Shown piece after piece: positions 50,003-60,161 of a stretch of DNA of 64,000 nt. The DNA is from Prevotella sp. (GTDB lineage Bacteria; Bacteroidota; Bacteroidia; Bacteroidales; Bacteroidaceae), in assembly GCA_016287755.1 (NCBI GenBank), contig JAEEWT010000002.1:186001-250000 (forward strand). The letters run 5' to 3'. Made by a program: the position numbers and the translations under genes. The notes below the pieces were generated by a model. That model was not told the DNA's origin. It was given only the letters and a program-made list of their open reading frames with translations, and did no database searches. Position 1 is the stretch's first letter; every line of letters starts with the position of its first letter.

Positions 50003-53000
50003 TTATTCTTGAGTTTTTTCTTCTATCGTAGTTTCTTCCACAGCTGCTTCTACTGTTTCCACAGCCACTTCCTTACCCTGATACTTCTCGTGTAATCCTT
50101 GGAATACGATGAAGAAGACGGGTACAACGAAGAGCAGGGCTACAGTTCCTACTGACATACCGCCCACAACGCCAAGAGCAAGGGCACGGTTACCATTAGC
50201 ACCGGCTCCACCCTCGATGATGAGTGGAATCATACCAGCAATCATGGTGAACACCGTCATCAGAATAGGACGCAGACGTTCCTTACAAGCCGCAAAAGCT
50301 GCATCGCGGATGCTCATGCCCTGGGCACGACGTTCGGAAGCGAACTCGGTAATCAGGATGGCGGTCTTAGACAACAGACCGATCAACATGATGACACCCG
50401 TTTGCAGGTAGATGTTGTTGTCCATGCCCGGCAAGTGAACCAACGAACCCAGGTAGGCGCAGACAAAAGCTCCCATCAGACCGAACGGCACACTGAGCAA
50501 TACAGCCCATGGGGTGAACCACGAGTTGTAGAGCGAGGCCAGAATGAGGTAGATCAGGATAATACATATTATATATATAAGGGCAGTGGTGTTCGAGCCA
50601 GAGGCTTCCTCCAACTCGCGCGACATACCGCTGTACTCATAGGCATAGCCTTGGGGCATCGTCTCCTTGAACACCTCGGCAATCACCTCATGGGCATCGC
50701 CCTCGGTATAGCCGCTGGCTGCCTGCACGAAACAGGTGATGCTCTGGAAGAGGTTGAAGTGCTCTACACTCGAGGTTCCTACAATATCACGCAAGGTGAC
50801 GAACTCTGAGATAGGAGCCATCTTTCCACCACGCACCTTCACGAAGATGTTGTTCAGCGAAGAGGGGTCGAGACGATATTCGGGGGAGGCACTTGCCATG
50901 ATACGATACACCTTACCGAACTGATTGAAGTTACCCACATAAGAGCCACCGCAGTATGCTCCTAATGTCCTCAAAACAACAGCTGGTGACACACCTGCAC
51001 GGTCACACTGGGTTGCATCTACATCCACCTGATATTTCGGGAAACGCTCTGAATAGGACGTCATGGCCATACTGATTTCAGGACGCTCGCCTAACTTGGT
51101 CAGGAAATTGGTGGCCAGCTTGGCAAACTCCGACAAATCGCCGTCGTTCAAATCCTGAAGCACCAGGTTCACACTGTTGTTCGAACCATAGCCAGGTACC
51201 TGGGGCAACTGGAAGGGCATCACCTGGACGTTCTTGATTTCCTTGCAGGCGTAGTACAAACGACCGATAACCAAGTCAACGTAATGGTTGAAGCCTTCAC
51301 GCTCTTCCCAAGTCTTCAGACGGAGAATCAAGGTGGCATAATTAGGTCCTGAGCCCGACATCATACCATAGCCACAAGCAGTGGCAAAACTCTCCATCTC
51401 GGGAATTTCCTGAACCTTGGCCTCTACCTTCTTCACTATCTCACGCGTTTCATGAAGGGTTGTTCCCTCAGGAGCTCGGATCTCTGCAAGGATAACACCC
51501 TGGTCTTCCTGAGGAACAAGTCCTGATGGCAGGTTCTTCATGAAGAAGATGAGCAGTATGGCTGCAATAGCCAAGAGGCTCCATGCCAAGACGGGGCGCT
51601 TGATGAACTTCTGTACGCTCTTGGAATATTTCTTATAGATAGCGTTATAGCTGGTGGTGTAGGCCTTCTTCGTATAGTAGGTAAGACTCTTGCGCTCGCT
51701 TTCTTTCTCGGTTACCTTCAGCATGATGGCACAAAGGGCAGGACAGAGCGTCAGGGCTGATACACATGACAAGCCGACTGCCGAGGCAATGGTTACACCG
51801 AACTGGGTGAAGAACGAGCCTGAGGTGCCGGGCATGAAGGCCACAGGAATGAATACGGCCATGAATACCAAGGTACACGAAACAACAGCCACCGACACAT
51901 CGCTCATGGCTTCGCGAGTGGCCTGCTTGGCATCTGTAATACCTCCCTCCATCTTCGCCATCACAGCCTCAACCACCACAATAGCATCATCCACTACCGT
52001 ACCGATGGCCAATACCAAGGCGAACAGCGTTAATATGTTTAGCGAGAATCCTGCCAAGGAAACAATGGCAAAGGTTCCCAAAAGGGATACGATGATCGAG
52101 ATGGACGGGATGATGGTGGCCTTGAAATTCTGCAGGAAGAAGAACACCACAAGGATTACCAGGATGATGGCAATGATAAGTGTTTCGACCACGTTACCGA
52201 TAGCAGCATAGAGGAAGTCGTCTGACGTTTCGAGCTTTACAAACTCCAAACCTGCCGGCATAATCGGCTTCAGGTCCTCGTAGAGTTGATCTATGCGGGC
52301 ATTCACCTCAGTAGCATTGGCGCCAGGAGCCTGGAACACCATGAAGATGGTACCGGGCTTGCCACCGATGTTGGAGATGAAGTTGTAGCTCATGGCGCCA
52401 ATCTCCACGTTAGCCACATCACTCAGATGAAGCAAATGACCGCCGTCGCTGGTCTTGAGCACGATGTCGTTGAACTCCTCGATGGTTTTCAGCGTTCCCT
52501 TGTACTCCATTGTGTATTGGTAGGAATTTTCCGACTGGGCTCCTAAGGAACCGGTGGCAGAAACGAAGCTCTGACCGCCAATGGCTGCAAACACGTCGTT
52601 GGGCTCCAAGCCGTACTGTGCCATCACATCGGGCTTCATCCAGATGCGCAGTGCGTAGGTGTTACCTAATGCCATCACATCACCTACGCCAGTGATACGC
52701 ATCAGACGTGGTTTCAGGTTGATGTCGATGTAGTTGGCCACGAAGTCATCATCGTACTTGCCGTCAACACTCCTGATGGCTCCGATCTGCAGGATGTTAC
52801 TCTGCTGCTTCATCACCTGAACACCCACCTTGGTTACATCGGCTGGTAGTAGCGCTGAGGCTCTGCTCACGCGGTTCTGAACATTGACCGCAGCAATATC
52901 GGGATCGGTTCCTTGCTTGAAATAAACCACAATGCTGACATCACCTGATGACGAGGCAGAACTGGTCATGTAGGTCATGTCGGGCACACCATTGATATTC

Positions 53001-53203
53001 TCCTCCAGCGGTTGCACCACCGACTTCATAATGGTGTTGGCATCGGCGCCTGTGTAGCTTGTGATGACACGCACCGTGGGCGGAGCAATATTCGGATATT
53101 GCTCGATGGGCAAACTTTTCATGCAGATAAAGCCCACCAGCGCTATCACGATTGAGATGGCACAAGCCATCACGTATCTGTTGATGAAAATGTTATTCTT
53201 CAT
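50003..53203 (-). CDS. RND efflux pump, hydrophobe/drug type (AcrB-like)
   Basis: The 1066-residue inner-membrane proton antiporter of a tripartite pump. It has the HAE1-type start (MKNNIFINRYVMACAISIVIALVGFICMKSLPIEQYP), the porter-domain block PPTVRVITSYTGADANTIMKSVVQPLEENINGV, twelve membrane helices in two sets, and the two adjacent proton-relay aspartates in TM4 (GTVVDDAIVVVEAVMAKMEGG). That Asp pair marks drug pumps rather than the CusA/CzcA metal class. Further motifs are GFSLNILTLFALVLAIG and the second-half GLLSKTAILITEFA. The adaptor gene lies 56 bp upstream, across an 8-bp repeat array; the methionine-rich gene follows at 24 bp. Confidence 0.96.
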   Translation of the reverse strand: MKNNIFINRYVMACAISIVIALVGFICMKSLPIEQYPNIAPPTVRVITSYTGADANTIMKSVVQPLEENINGVPDMTYMTSSASSSGDVSIVVYFKQGTDPDIAAVNVQNRVSRASALLPADVTKVGVQVMKQQSNILQIGAIRSVDGKYDDDFVANYIDINLKPRLMRITGVGDVMALGNTYALRIWMKPDVMAQYGLEPNDVFAAIGGQSFVSATGSLGAQSENSYQYTMEYKGTLKTIEEFNDIVLKTSDGGHLLHLSDVANVEIGAMSYNFISNIGGKPGTIFMVFQAPGANATEVNARIDQLYEDLKPIMPAGLEFVKLETSDDFLYAAIGNVVETLIIAIILVILVVFFFLQNFKATIIPSISIIVSLLGTFAIVSLAGFSLNILTLFALVLAIGTVVDDAIVVVEAVMAKMEGGITDAKQATREAMSDVSVAVVSCTLVFMAVFIPVAFMPGTSGSFFTQFGVTIASAVGLSCVSALTLCPALCAIMLKVTEKESERKSLTYYTKKAYTTSYNAIYKKYSKSVQKFIKRPVLAWSLLAIAAILLIFFMKNLPSGLVPQEDQGVILAEIRAPEGTTLHETREIVKKVEAKVQEIPEMESFATACGYGMMSGSGPNYATLILRLKTWEEREGFNHYVDLVIGRLYYACKEIKNVQVMPFQLPQVPGYGSNNSVNLVLQDLNDGDLSEFAKLATNFLTKLGERPEISMAMTSYSERFPKYQVDVDATQCDRAGVSPAVVLRTLGAYCGGSYVGNFNQFGKVYRIMASASPEYRLDPSSLNNIFVKVRGGKMAPISEFVTLRDIVGTSSVEHFNLFQSITCFVQAASGYTEGDAHEVIAEVFKETMPQGYAYEYSGMSRELEEASGSNTTALIYIICIILIYLILASLYNSWFTPWAVLLSVPFGLMGAFVCAYLGSLVHLPGMDNNIYLQTGVIMLIGLLSKTAILITEFASERRAQGMSIRDAAFAACKERLRPILMTVFTMIAGMIPLIIEGGAGANGNRALALGVVGGMSVGTVALLFVVPVFFIVFQGLHEKYQGKEVAVETVEAAVEETTIEEKTQE

Positions 53204-53223
53204 TTTCGGATTCTTGATGTTTA

Positions 53224-53263
53224 GTTATTTCGTTATTACGTTATCACGACATAACGAGATTAC
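53224..53263 (-). repeat. Five 8-bp repeats between adaptor and pump genes
   Basis: Plus-strand units are GTTATTTC, GTTATTAC, GTTATCAC, GACATAAC and GAGATTAC. The last unit covers the adaptor stop codon. It is related to the in-frame array in the MATE gene at 38596. Confidence 0.8.
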
Positions 53264-54432
53264 TTCTCTTCAGCAGGTTGAGCAGGAAAGAGTACACGCT
53301 GACCTTCCTGGACATTGTTGGCACCTTCTGTCACAATTCTGTCACCCACCTTAAGACCGTTCGTAACGATTACGTTCTTTCCATCGCCGGCTGAGGTCGT
53401 GGTTACTGTAACAGCAGTTGCGGTACTGTCGGCCTTTACCTTATACACCAAGGATTTGTCCTGCAGACGAACCACTGCATTCTGAGGAATAACCATCACG
53501 TCCTTCTGCTGAAGCGGAAGAACTACAGTTCCCTGTACACCAGAGAACAAATGACCGTCGGGATTGGGGAACGAGGCCTTAGCGCCCAACGAACCTGTGG
53601 CAGCATCTACAACACCTGTCAGACTGGTAATACGTCCCTTGTGCTGGTATTCTGTGCCATTCTTCATCACGAATGTCACATCGGGTAATGCGGCCATATG
53701 CTTTTCTTTCTCTCCTCCCTTCATGCCGGCCTGCACCTGCATCTCGATAATAGCCTCTGATACAGAGAATTCTGCATCCATCTTCGTATTACCACTGAGG
53801 ATGGTGAGGTAGGTAGCAGGGGAAACCTGATCGCCAGTACGAACGGGGATCTCACCGATTACACCTGAAACGGGGGCTGTAATGGTACAGAAACCGAGGT
53901 TCACCTTGGCGCGGTTCACTGACGATTGTGCCTGAGTGACGGCTGCCTTGGCCTGACTGACGGCTGCTTGGGCTTGATTGTAACTATTCCTTGAGTTTTC
54001 CAACATGTAACTGCTCACAATACCCTTGTCGAACAGGTTCTTGTTGCTCTCGAATTCCAGTTTAGCACTGTTGGCTTGGGCTTGAGCTGCTGTGAGATTG
54101 GCTTGAGCTGCCTGGAGGTTGGCACGGGCGGCTTCCACTTCGTGTTGTGCATTGCGAGAGTCGATAACAAAGAGCGTTTGACCCTTCTTTACCTGCTGAC
54201 CTTCAGTCACGCAGATTCTCATCAACTGGCCACTCACCTGTGGGGTGATAGTCACGTCTGATTGTCCCTTCAACTTGGCACTGAACTTCATGGGCACTTC
54301 AATATCTTTCTTTTCCACGGTCATCGTCTCATACGATGAGGGAACTTCCTTGGGAATGTCCAGGCCGCAGGCTGTCAATCCCATCGCCATGCCGAGCAAA
54401 CATGCTAATTTGATAGATTTCTTCTGTTCCAT
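53260..54432 (-). CDS. RND periplasmic adaptor (membrane fusion protein, AcrA-like)
   Basis: Links the pump to the outer-membrane channel. The 390 residues begin with a lipoprotein signal (MEQKKSIKLACLLGMAMGLTAC) and then have the barrel-sandwich and hairpin order of AcrA: VTITPQVSGQLMRICVTEGQQVKKGQTLFVID, an Ala/Gln-rich coiled-coil hairpin (about 100-170), GFCTITAPVSGVIGEIPVRTGDQVSP, and the beta-barrel and membrane-proximal domains (LFSGVQGTVVLPLQQKDVMVIPQNAV). First gene of the four-gene efflux operon; its promoter is about 110 nt upstream. Confidence 0.95.
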   Translation of the reverse strand: MEQKKSIKLACLLGMAMGLTACGLDIPKEVPSSYETMTVEKKDIEVPMKFSAKLKGQSDVTITPQVSGQLMRICVTEGQQVKKGQTLFVIDSRNAQHEVEAARANLQAAQANLTAAQAQANSAKLEFESNKNLFDKGIVSSYMLENSRNSYNQAQAAVSQAKAAVTQAQSSVNRAKVNLGFCTITAPVSGVIGEIPVRTGDQVSPATYLTILSGNTKMDAEFSVSEAIIEMQVQAGMKGGEKEKHMAALPDVTFVMKNGTEYQHKGRITSLTGVVDAATGSLGAKASFPNPDGHLFSGVQGTVVLPLQQKDVMVIPQNAVVRLQDKSLVYKVKADSTATAVTVTTTSAGDGKNVIVTNGLKVGDRIVTEGANNVQEGQRVLFPAQPAEEK

Positions 54433-54550
54433 TTTTAGTTTTTTCTTTTTTATATTTTTTTACTGTATTATGCTGTTTAATGAATAATGTGTGGTCTTAA
54501 TAAGTTTAGTAGTTAATGAGTCTCTTTCCCAAGAGATATGTATTTGGGCA

Positions 54551-54558
54551 CAAAGATA
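54551..54558 (-). promoter_or_regulatory. -7 box of the efflux operon
   Basis: CAAAGATA on plus reads TATCTTTG on minus. The resulting leader of about 110 nt is long for this genome and contains a small hairpin (TCTCTT-TCCC-AAGAGA, 54521-54536). No regulator gene lies next to it. Confidence 0.55.
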
Positions 54559-54570
54559 ATAAAAAAAAGT

Positions 54571-54607
54571 AAAGACCCACCTTTTTTTACAAAAAAAGTG
54601 GATCTTT
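54571..54607 (-). terminator. Terminator of the patatin-like gene
   Basis: AAAGA-CCCACC-TTTTTTT pairs with AAAAAAA-GTGGA-TCTTT with one bulge and one wobble. On the minus strand a run of T follows, and directly after it the efflux operon -7 box. Confidence 0.75.
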
Positions 54608-54628
54608 CATGATTATTTCTGATTTTCC

Positions 54629-56932
54629 TTAGAACACAAATCCTATGTTCAGGAAGATGTATGGTTTCTTGGTACGGTTGCTATATCCTACCATGGCTCC
54701 TACAGGACCAAACATGGTGTTGTAGAAATACGAGCCTTGAACACCCAGGATGGTACGGTTGTCGAGCATTCGCGTCATCTTGTCAGCTTGCTGTCCGCCA
54801 GCCACCTTGAACACCAAGTAGTTGTTCGTGCCGATACGCTGCTGTGCCTGTAGCTGGACAGCCAGGAACTGACTCTTTACATATTCAATGTTACCAATAC
54901 CGGCGAAGGGCACCTGCTGCTCGATGTAATGACCGAACCAGTCGCCACCAATGGTGTTACCGAAGACAGGAGGAGTAACGGAACCAAAGAAGAAACGACC
55001 ATAGACCATGGGCTGGATGGTGAAACGACTACCTAAGAGGAACGACATACGCCAGTCGGCACTTACCTCACTCAATCCTGTCTTGTCGTCGAGTTTGACG
55101 AAGTTGTCGGTCAGGTAGGCATATTCCGCATTGAACCGCACGCCACGCGTGGGGAAATACCAATCGTCCTCGCTATTGAAGTTCAGTCGTGCACGATAGC
55201 TGAAGAAATGTTCGTTCTCGAGTGTCACGTCCAAGGAGTTGTCCGATCCGAGCTTGTCGCGATAGTGCATATAGTCCCAGCGCACACCCATTTTCAGGTT
55301 GAAACGAGTGAGACTCAGGTTGAGGGGCAGAAGTTCGGCCTGGAACTGGTTGTAACGGATATTGTAGTCGAGATCGCCATTGCTATACACATCCACGTCG
55401 TTACGATGGAAGGCGTAGCTGAGCGTAGGACTGGTGAAGCTACTGGGGTGGATGGTGAGTTCACCGCGAGCCATGAGTCGTTTACCCAATCGCACCGTGA
55501 TATCTGTATTCACAGGTACGGCTGCCTTCAACGGAATGTCAAGTCCTATCTGCAAGGCTGCATATTCCTCGTTGTCGTAACGCACACCTCCATGTATCTG
55601 CACTGTTTTACGTTCGCCTGCTGTGAGCACCACACGCACACCATCGGCATGTCCCCAGATGCTATCTTGCGTGTTCCAGATACCTGGAATCCTCATGCGC
55701 CGAGTAACCTCTGGCAGATGTTCGGGCACTAATCGGCACTCTGCTGTCTGGTAGAACAGATCCACGCGCATAGACGTAGTAAGCTCTTGTTCCAGCTTGG
55801 CGTCGATACTGTCTTTATTAGCCAGTTTCTTATCCAGTCCGAATTTCTGACGAAGGAAGCGCTCGTCCTGCGGGGTCATATTCTCAAACGTATAGCCAAG
55901 AATACGGTGCTTATCGGTCATCACCCCAGGACGAATAGGATGAAGGATCTCAGACTGGTACGACTTCTCCACACCGATGCGCTCTTTCAAGGCGATGAGC
56001 TCATCCCAATGACGCATGGCTTCCTCCTCACCACGACGTATCAGCGTGTCGATGGCTGCCTGAGAGAAGCTGGCCGGAGTATAACCCTTGGTGTCCACCT
56101 TCATGTGCAGATCGGTGATGGCTATATTGTCGTCGTACTTGTTCTTACAGTTTATATCAATAATCTGATTCAGAATACTCATCGTTCCACCCAGCTCCTC
56201 GGCGGTCTTCGGGGCGCCCTGAACAGACACACCGATCACGATCTCGGCTCCCATCTCGCGGGCAATATCGGCAGGGTAGTTATTCTTCAGACCGCCATCT
56301 ACCAACACCTTGTCACCCATTCTCACCGGTGAGAAGGCTGCAGGGATAGCCATTGAGGCACGCATGGCCTGCGGCAATCGTCCACTATGGAACACCACCT
56401 CGCTATTGTCAATAATATCCGTAGCCACGCAAGCAAACGGTTTGGGCAGGTCGGTGGAGAAGTTAAGCGAGTCGGTAAACCCGAAGCACAACTGCTGGAA
56501 CAGCTCCGCCAGGTTCTTACCCTTGATAATACCACCTGCATTCATGTCGCGCTTACCGATGGTGAGGCCCGACGTGAAGAAATAGGTGTTCTGTTTCTGA
56601 CGGTCGATAAGACTCTGACGACTCATATCTTCCTTGTCGGTAATGACGTAACTCCAGTCTTGCACCCTTACCATCGAGTCGAGCGAGTTGGCGTTGTAGC
56701 CGATGGCATAGAGACCGCCGATGATACTACCCATCGACGTTCCTGTAACGATGTCTATGGGGATTCCAGCCTTCTCAAGCACTTTCAGCGCTCCGATATG
56801 AGCCATACCTTTTGCACCACCACCGCTAAGTACGACGGCCACCTTTTTCCTTGGAGGGTCCTTGCTATCGTTCTGTGCATTCATGGAAATAGTCATCAGC
56901 ACAGCAACGAACAATAATAGTATCTTTTTCAT
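54629..56932 (-). CDS. Patatin-like phospholipase fused to a BamA-type barrel
   Basis: A 767-residue exported protein: signal peptide (KILLLFVAVLMTISMNAQ), patatin lipase domain, POTRA-like segment and a C-terminal 16-strand barrel of the surface-antigen (Omp85) type ending in NIGFVF. The lipase has the oxyanion glycine motif SGGGAKGMAHIGAL, the Ser nucleophile in GTSMGS near 66 and the Asp of the dyad in VDGGLKNNYP near 212. The layout is that of type Vd autotransporters such as PlpD, where the lipase may be carried to the cell surface; in Bacteroidetes it may stay periplasmic. Between folK and the efflux operon, with a terminator after it. Confidence 0.93.
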   Translation of the reverse strand: MKKILLLFVAVLMTISMNAQNDSKDPPRKKVAVVLSGGGAKGMAHIGALKVLEKAGIPIDIVTGTSMGSIIGGLYAIGYNANSLDSMVRVQDWSYVITDKEDMSRQSLIDRQKQNTYFFTSGLTIGKRDMNAGGIIKGKNLAELFQQLCFGFTDSLNFSTDLPKPFACVATDIIDNSEVVFHSGRLPQAMRASMAIPAAFSPVRMGDKVLVDGGLKNNYPADIAREMGAEIVIGVSVQGAPKTAEELGGTMSILNQIIDINCKNKYDDNIAITDLHMKVDTKGYTPASFSQAAIDTLIRRGEEEAMRHWDELIALKERIGVEKSYQSEILHPIRPGVMTDKHRILGYTFENMTPQDERFLRQKFGLDKKLANKDSIDAKLEQELTTSMRVDLFYQTAECRLVPEHLPEVTRRMRIPGIWNTQDSIWGHADGVRVVLTAGERKTVQIHGGVRYDNEEYAALQIGLDIPLKAAVPVNTDITVRLGKRLMARGELTIHPSSFTSPTLSYAFHRNDVDVYSNGDLDYNIRYNQFQAELLPLNLSLTRFNLKMGVRWDYMHYRDKLGSDNSLDVTLENEHFFSYRARLNFNSEDDWYFPTRGVRFNAEYAYLTDNFVKLDDKTGLSEVSADWRMSFLLGSRFTIQPMVYGRFFFGSVTPPVFGNTIGGDWFGHYIEQQVPFAGIGNIEYVKSQFLAVQLQAQQRIGTNNYLVFKVAGGQQADKMTRMLDNRTILGVQGSYFYNTMFGPVGAMVGYSNRTKKPYIFLNIGFVF

Positions 56933-56957
56933 ATCTGGCTACAAAGATTATGTTTAA

Positions 56958-57371
56958 TTATAACAACTCCTGAAGTGGTATCATCACAAAGTCTCGCTCT
57001 TGCATCAGCGGATGGGGAATCTTCAAATCAGGTTCATCCACGGTGAGATCATCATAGAGCAAGATATCAATGTCAATGGGACGATCCGAGTAGATGTGCG
57101 ACTTCGATGTCTTCTTTTGGCGTCCCAGGTCACGTTCAATCTTCTGTGTCTTACGCAACAGCTGTCGCGGTGTAAGGGTGGTTTCGCAGAGAATGACACC
57201 ATTGAGGAATTTATTCTCTGATTCAAAGCCCCAAGGTTCCGACTCGATAAGCGACGAGCGACGGATCACCTCCCCCACCCGCTCGCTAATCAGGTCAATG
57301 GCTCGCTGGATGTTCGCCTGGCGGTCGCCTAGGTTACTACCCAGACCTAAGAATACTTGGTGTTTAGTCAT
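56958..57371 (-). CDS. folK: HPPK: hydroxymethyl-dihydropterin pyrophosphokinase
   Basis: Adds pyrophosphate from ATP to hydroxymethyl-dihydropterin in folate synthesis. The 137 residues begin [20 protein letters not shown] and contain the signature [13 protein letters not shown] and [18 protein letters not shown]. It overlaps queA by 8 bp and is the last gene of the ftsX-to-folK run. folB, the step before it, is at 22287 in this window but in another operon. Confidence 0.95.
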   Translation of the reverse strand: MTKHQVFLGLGSNLGDRQANIQRAIDLISERVGEVIRRSSLIESEPWGFESENKFLNGVILCETTLTPRQLLRKTQKIERDLGRQKKTSKSHIYSDRPIDIDILLYDDLTVDEPDLKIPHPLMQERDFVMIPLQELL

Positions 57372-58482
57372 CTAAGATGAGCATAGCATCACCATAGCAG
57401 CCGAAATGGAAACCATTCTTCACGGCCTTGTTATACGCCTCCATCACCAGATCGTAACCGCCAAAGGCAGCCGTTTCCATGAGGAGTGTTGACAATGGGT
57501 GATAGAAGTTGGCAATCATACAATCGGCTACACCAAACTCATAGGGAGGGAAGATGAACTTATTGGTCCAGCCCTCATATTCCTTCAGCATCTTATCAGT
57601 ACCCACAGCGGTTTCAGTGGCCTTCACCACGCTGGTTCCTACGGCGCAGACATGGAATCCCTTCTGCTTGGCATTGTTCACAATGTCACAAGCCTCCTTA
57701 TCAATAAACATCTGCTCTGAATCCATCTTATGCTTGGTCAGATCCTCCACCTCAATATCGTGGAAGTTGCCCAATGCGCAGTGAAGGGTGATATATGCGA
57801 ACTCTATGCCTTTAATCTCCATGCGCTTCAGCATCTCGCGCGAGAAGTGCAGACCGCTGGCCGGAGCCGTCACAGCACCTTCGTTCTTGGCATAGATGCA
57901 CTGGAAATCTTCCAGATCCTCTTCTGTTGCCTGACGACGGTCCACTATATAGTGTGGCAGCGGAGCCTCACCGAGAGCATAGAGCTCACGTTTGAACTCA
58001 TCGTGAGGACAGTCGTAGAGGAATCGCAGGGTGCGACCGCGGCTGGTGGTATTGTCTATTACCTCGGCCACCATAGTACCACTATCGTCAAAGAAAAGTT
58101 TATTACCAATGCGAATCTTACGTGCCGGCTCCACAAGCACATCCCAAAGGCGCATCTCCTTGTTGAGTTCTCTCAACAGGAACACCTCTATCTTTGCATC
58201 GGTCTTCTCCTTGGTTCCATACAATCGAGCAGGGAACACCTTGGTGTCGTTGAACACAAAGACATCTCCTTCACCGAAATACTCCAGTACATGACGGAAA
58301 TCCAAAAAGATAGGATTACCTTCCTCGTCTTTCAACGGCTCACCGTTCTCGTCCTTTTTGTACATGTCAATGGTTTGCGACTTACGATGGAGGACCATCA
58401 GTCGGCACTCGTCCCGATGATAAGGTGGGTTGAGGGCAATCAGCTCCTCAGGTAACTTAAACTTAAACTGTGATAACTTCAT
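57364..58482 (-). CDS. queA: S-adenosylmethionine:tRNA ribosyltransferase-isomerase
   Basis: Transfers the ribosyl part of SAM to 7-aminomethyl-deazaguanine in tRNA, giving epoxyqueuosine at the wobble position. The 372 residues include [60 protein letters not shown] (signature) and [27 protein letters not shown]. Slightly longer than many because of an acidic insert near residues 41-55 ([15 protein letters not shown]). Situated between truB and folK. Confidence 0.96.
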   Translation of the reverse strand: MKLSQFKFKLPEELIALNPPYHRDECRLMVLHRKSQTIDMYKKDENGEPLKDEEGNPIFLDFRHVLEYFGEGDVFVFNDTKVFPARLYGTKEKTDAKIEVFLLRELNKEMRLWDVLVEPARKIRIGNKLFFDDSGTMVAEVIDNTTSRGRTLRFLYDCPHDEFKRELYALGEAPLPHYIVDRRQATEEDLEDFQCIYAKNEGAVTAPASGLHFSREMLKRMEIKGIEFAYITLHCALGNFHDIEVEDLTKHKMDSEQMFIDKEACDIVNNAKQKGFHVCAVGTSVVKATETAVGTDKMLKEYEGWTNKFIFPPYEFGVADCMIANFYHPLSTLLMETAAFGGYDLVMEAYNKAVKNGFHFGCYGDAMLILDD

Positions 58483-58575
58483 ATCGTTTTTGTTTCAATT
58501 TTTCTATTCTTCAATTCTTAACTCCGTTGACTTTTGTCACGACTCGGCAAAACTTAAGCAAGCTTGGTTCTGCAC

Positions 58576-59283
58576 TCACTGTTCCAAAAGTTCAAGATCC
58601 TGCTGCTCGAGCCACTTCGGAAACTGCTCCAAGGTAATGCACTGCGACAGAGATATGTCGCCCACCCGAGTCCTGCAGAGCGAGGTGAGATAGGCGGCCG
58701 AATCAAGGGCCTCACCGATATCGCGGGCAAGCGAACGGATATACGTGCCTTTGCCACATACCACCCGAATGCTCATCTGCATCATCTCTTCATCAAAGTG
58801 CAACAGTTCGATTTCTTCGATGTGCACCGTTTTTGCTTTAATCTCAAAGTCCTTTCCCTTCCGACTGAGCTGGTAGGCTCGTTTGCCGTTCACACAGACA
58901 GCACTATATACGGGTGGTACTTGCTGCACGTCTCCGACGAATGAGGTGAGCACCTGCTCTATACGCTCCCGCGTGATCTGCTCCGTGGGGAACACCTCAT
59001 CCACAGGATGCTCCATGTCGTGACTGGCGGTTGATGCGCCCAACTGCAAGGTGGCCACATATTCCTTGGTGTGAGCCTGCAGCGTTTCGATCTCCTTGGT
59101 CTTCTTACCTGTACAGAGAATCAGCACGCCTGTGGCCAGCGGATCCAGCGTTCCAGCATGTCCCACCTTCACCTTATACCGCATCTTCTTCGTCAGCAGA
59201 TAGCGTATATGAGCCAGCGCACCGAAGCTTGACATGGCATAGGGCTTGTCGATGCTCAGTATAACACCCTCTTTGAAATTCAT
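58576..59283 (-). CDS. truB: tRNA pseudouridine-55 synthase
   Basis: Makes the universal pseudouridine in the tRNA T-loop. The 235 residues have the TruB start ILSIDKPYAMSSFGALAHIR, the catalytic Asp in KVGHAGTLDPLATGVLILCTGK near 46, PPVYSAVCVNGKRAYQLSRKG and VVCGKGTYIRSLARDIGEAL. Its ATG shares one base with the stop of uppP (TGATG), so translation is probably coupled. Confidence 0.96.
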   Translation of the reverse strand: MNFKEGVILSIDKPYAMSSFGALAHIRYLLTKKMRYKVKVGHAGTLDPLATGVLILCTGKKTKEIETLQAHTKEYVATLQLGASTASHDMEHPVDEVFPTEQITRERIEQVLTSFVGDVQQVPPVYSAVCVNGKRAYQLSRKGKDFEIKAKTVHIEEIELLHFDEEMMQMSIRVVCGKGTYIRSLARDIGEALDSAAYLTSLCRTRVGDISLSQCITLEQFPKWLEQQDLELLEQ

Positions 59284-60161
59284 CAGTCAACCATTGAAAG
59301 TGAATATCCTGCCATGATGAGGATAAGTATGATGAGACCTACAACGATACGATAGATACCGAAGGCCTTGAATCCGTATTTGGAAACGAAGTTCACAAAC
59401 CACTTCATGGCAAGCAACGCAACGATAAAGGCCACGACACATCCCACGATGAGCATGGTGATATTATTGGCAGTAGCCCATGCCCCACCCTCTTTCATCA
59501 GGTCGAGGAGGTCGAGCACGGTTGCTCCAGCCATCGTTGGAACAGCCAGGAAGAATGAGAACTCTGCAGCACGGCGGCGGGTAAGACCCTGAGCCATACC
59601 ACCAACGATGGTGGCCATGGAACGTGACACGCCAGGAATGACGGAGATACACTGAAAGAGACCAATGTTAAAGGCACTCCGCTCTGTTACCTCACGCTTT
59701 TCGTCGGGCTTGTTGAAGATCTTGTCGCAATAGAGCATGAAAATGCCACCCACGACGAGCATGATAGCCACCACAACCACACTGTCGAGCAGCCAATCGA
59801 GCAAGCCCGATTTCTTGGCAAGCAGACCGATTACGATGGCGGGAATTACACCCACGACCAGCAGCCAATAGAAATGGAACTTATGCTCCAGTCGTCCGAA
59901 TGCGGAAGCCCCTTCTGGAGCCGGTGAATGGTCGATGCGGAAGAAACGTTTCCAATAGAGGCATACCACAGAAAGTATGGCTCCGAACTGGATGATGAAC
60001 GTGAACGCATGTACAAAGGCGGCCATGGTAGGGTCGTCCTGCATACGATCGGTAACACCCAGAAGATTCTGGGTGATAATCATGTGCCCAGTAGAAGATA
60101 CGGGAAGGAACTCAGTGAGTCCTTCCACGATAGCGATGATAATAGTTTCAATGAGTGTCAT
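59283..60161 (-). CDS. uppP: Undecaprenyl-diphosphatase
   Basis: Removes a phosphate from undecaprenyl pyrophosphate, recycling the lipid carrier for peptidoglycan and O-antigen; multispanning inner-membrane enzyme, and a source of bacitracin resistance when abundant. The 292 residues carry the two active-site motifs EGLTEFLPVSSTGHMI near 14 and SVIPGVSRSMATIVGGM near 176, with Glu, Ser and Arg in the usual places. It overlaps the DUF3098 gene by 4 bp (ATGA). Confidence 0.96.
   Translation of the reverse strand: MTLIETIIIAIVEGLTEFLPVSSTGHMIITQNLLGVTDRMQDDPTMAAFVHAFTFIIQFGAILSVVCLYWKRFFRIDHSPAPEGASAFGRLEHKFHFYWLLVVGVIPAIVIGLLAKKSGLLDWLLDSVVVVAIMLVVGGIFMLYCDKIFNKPDEKREVTERSAFNIGLFQCISVIPGVSRSMATIVGGMAQGLTRRRAAEFSFFLAVPTMAGATVLDLLDLMKEGGAWATANNITMLIVGCVVAFIVALLAMKWFVNFVSKYGFKAFGIYRIVVGLIILILIMAGYSLSMVD

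Noticed and set aside
50003..53203. Heavy-metal (Cus/Czc) type RND pump, suggested by the methionine-rich neighbour
   Set aside because: TM4 has the Asp-Asp pair of drug pumps (GTVVDDAIVVVEA) and the porter domain lacks the methionine pairs expected of CusA.
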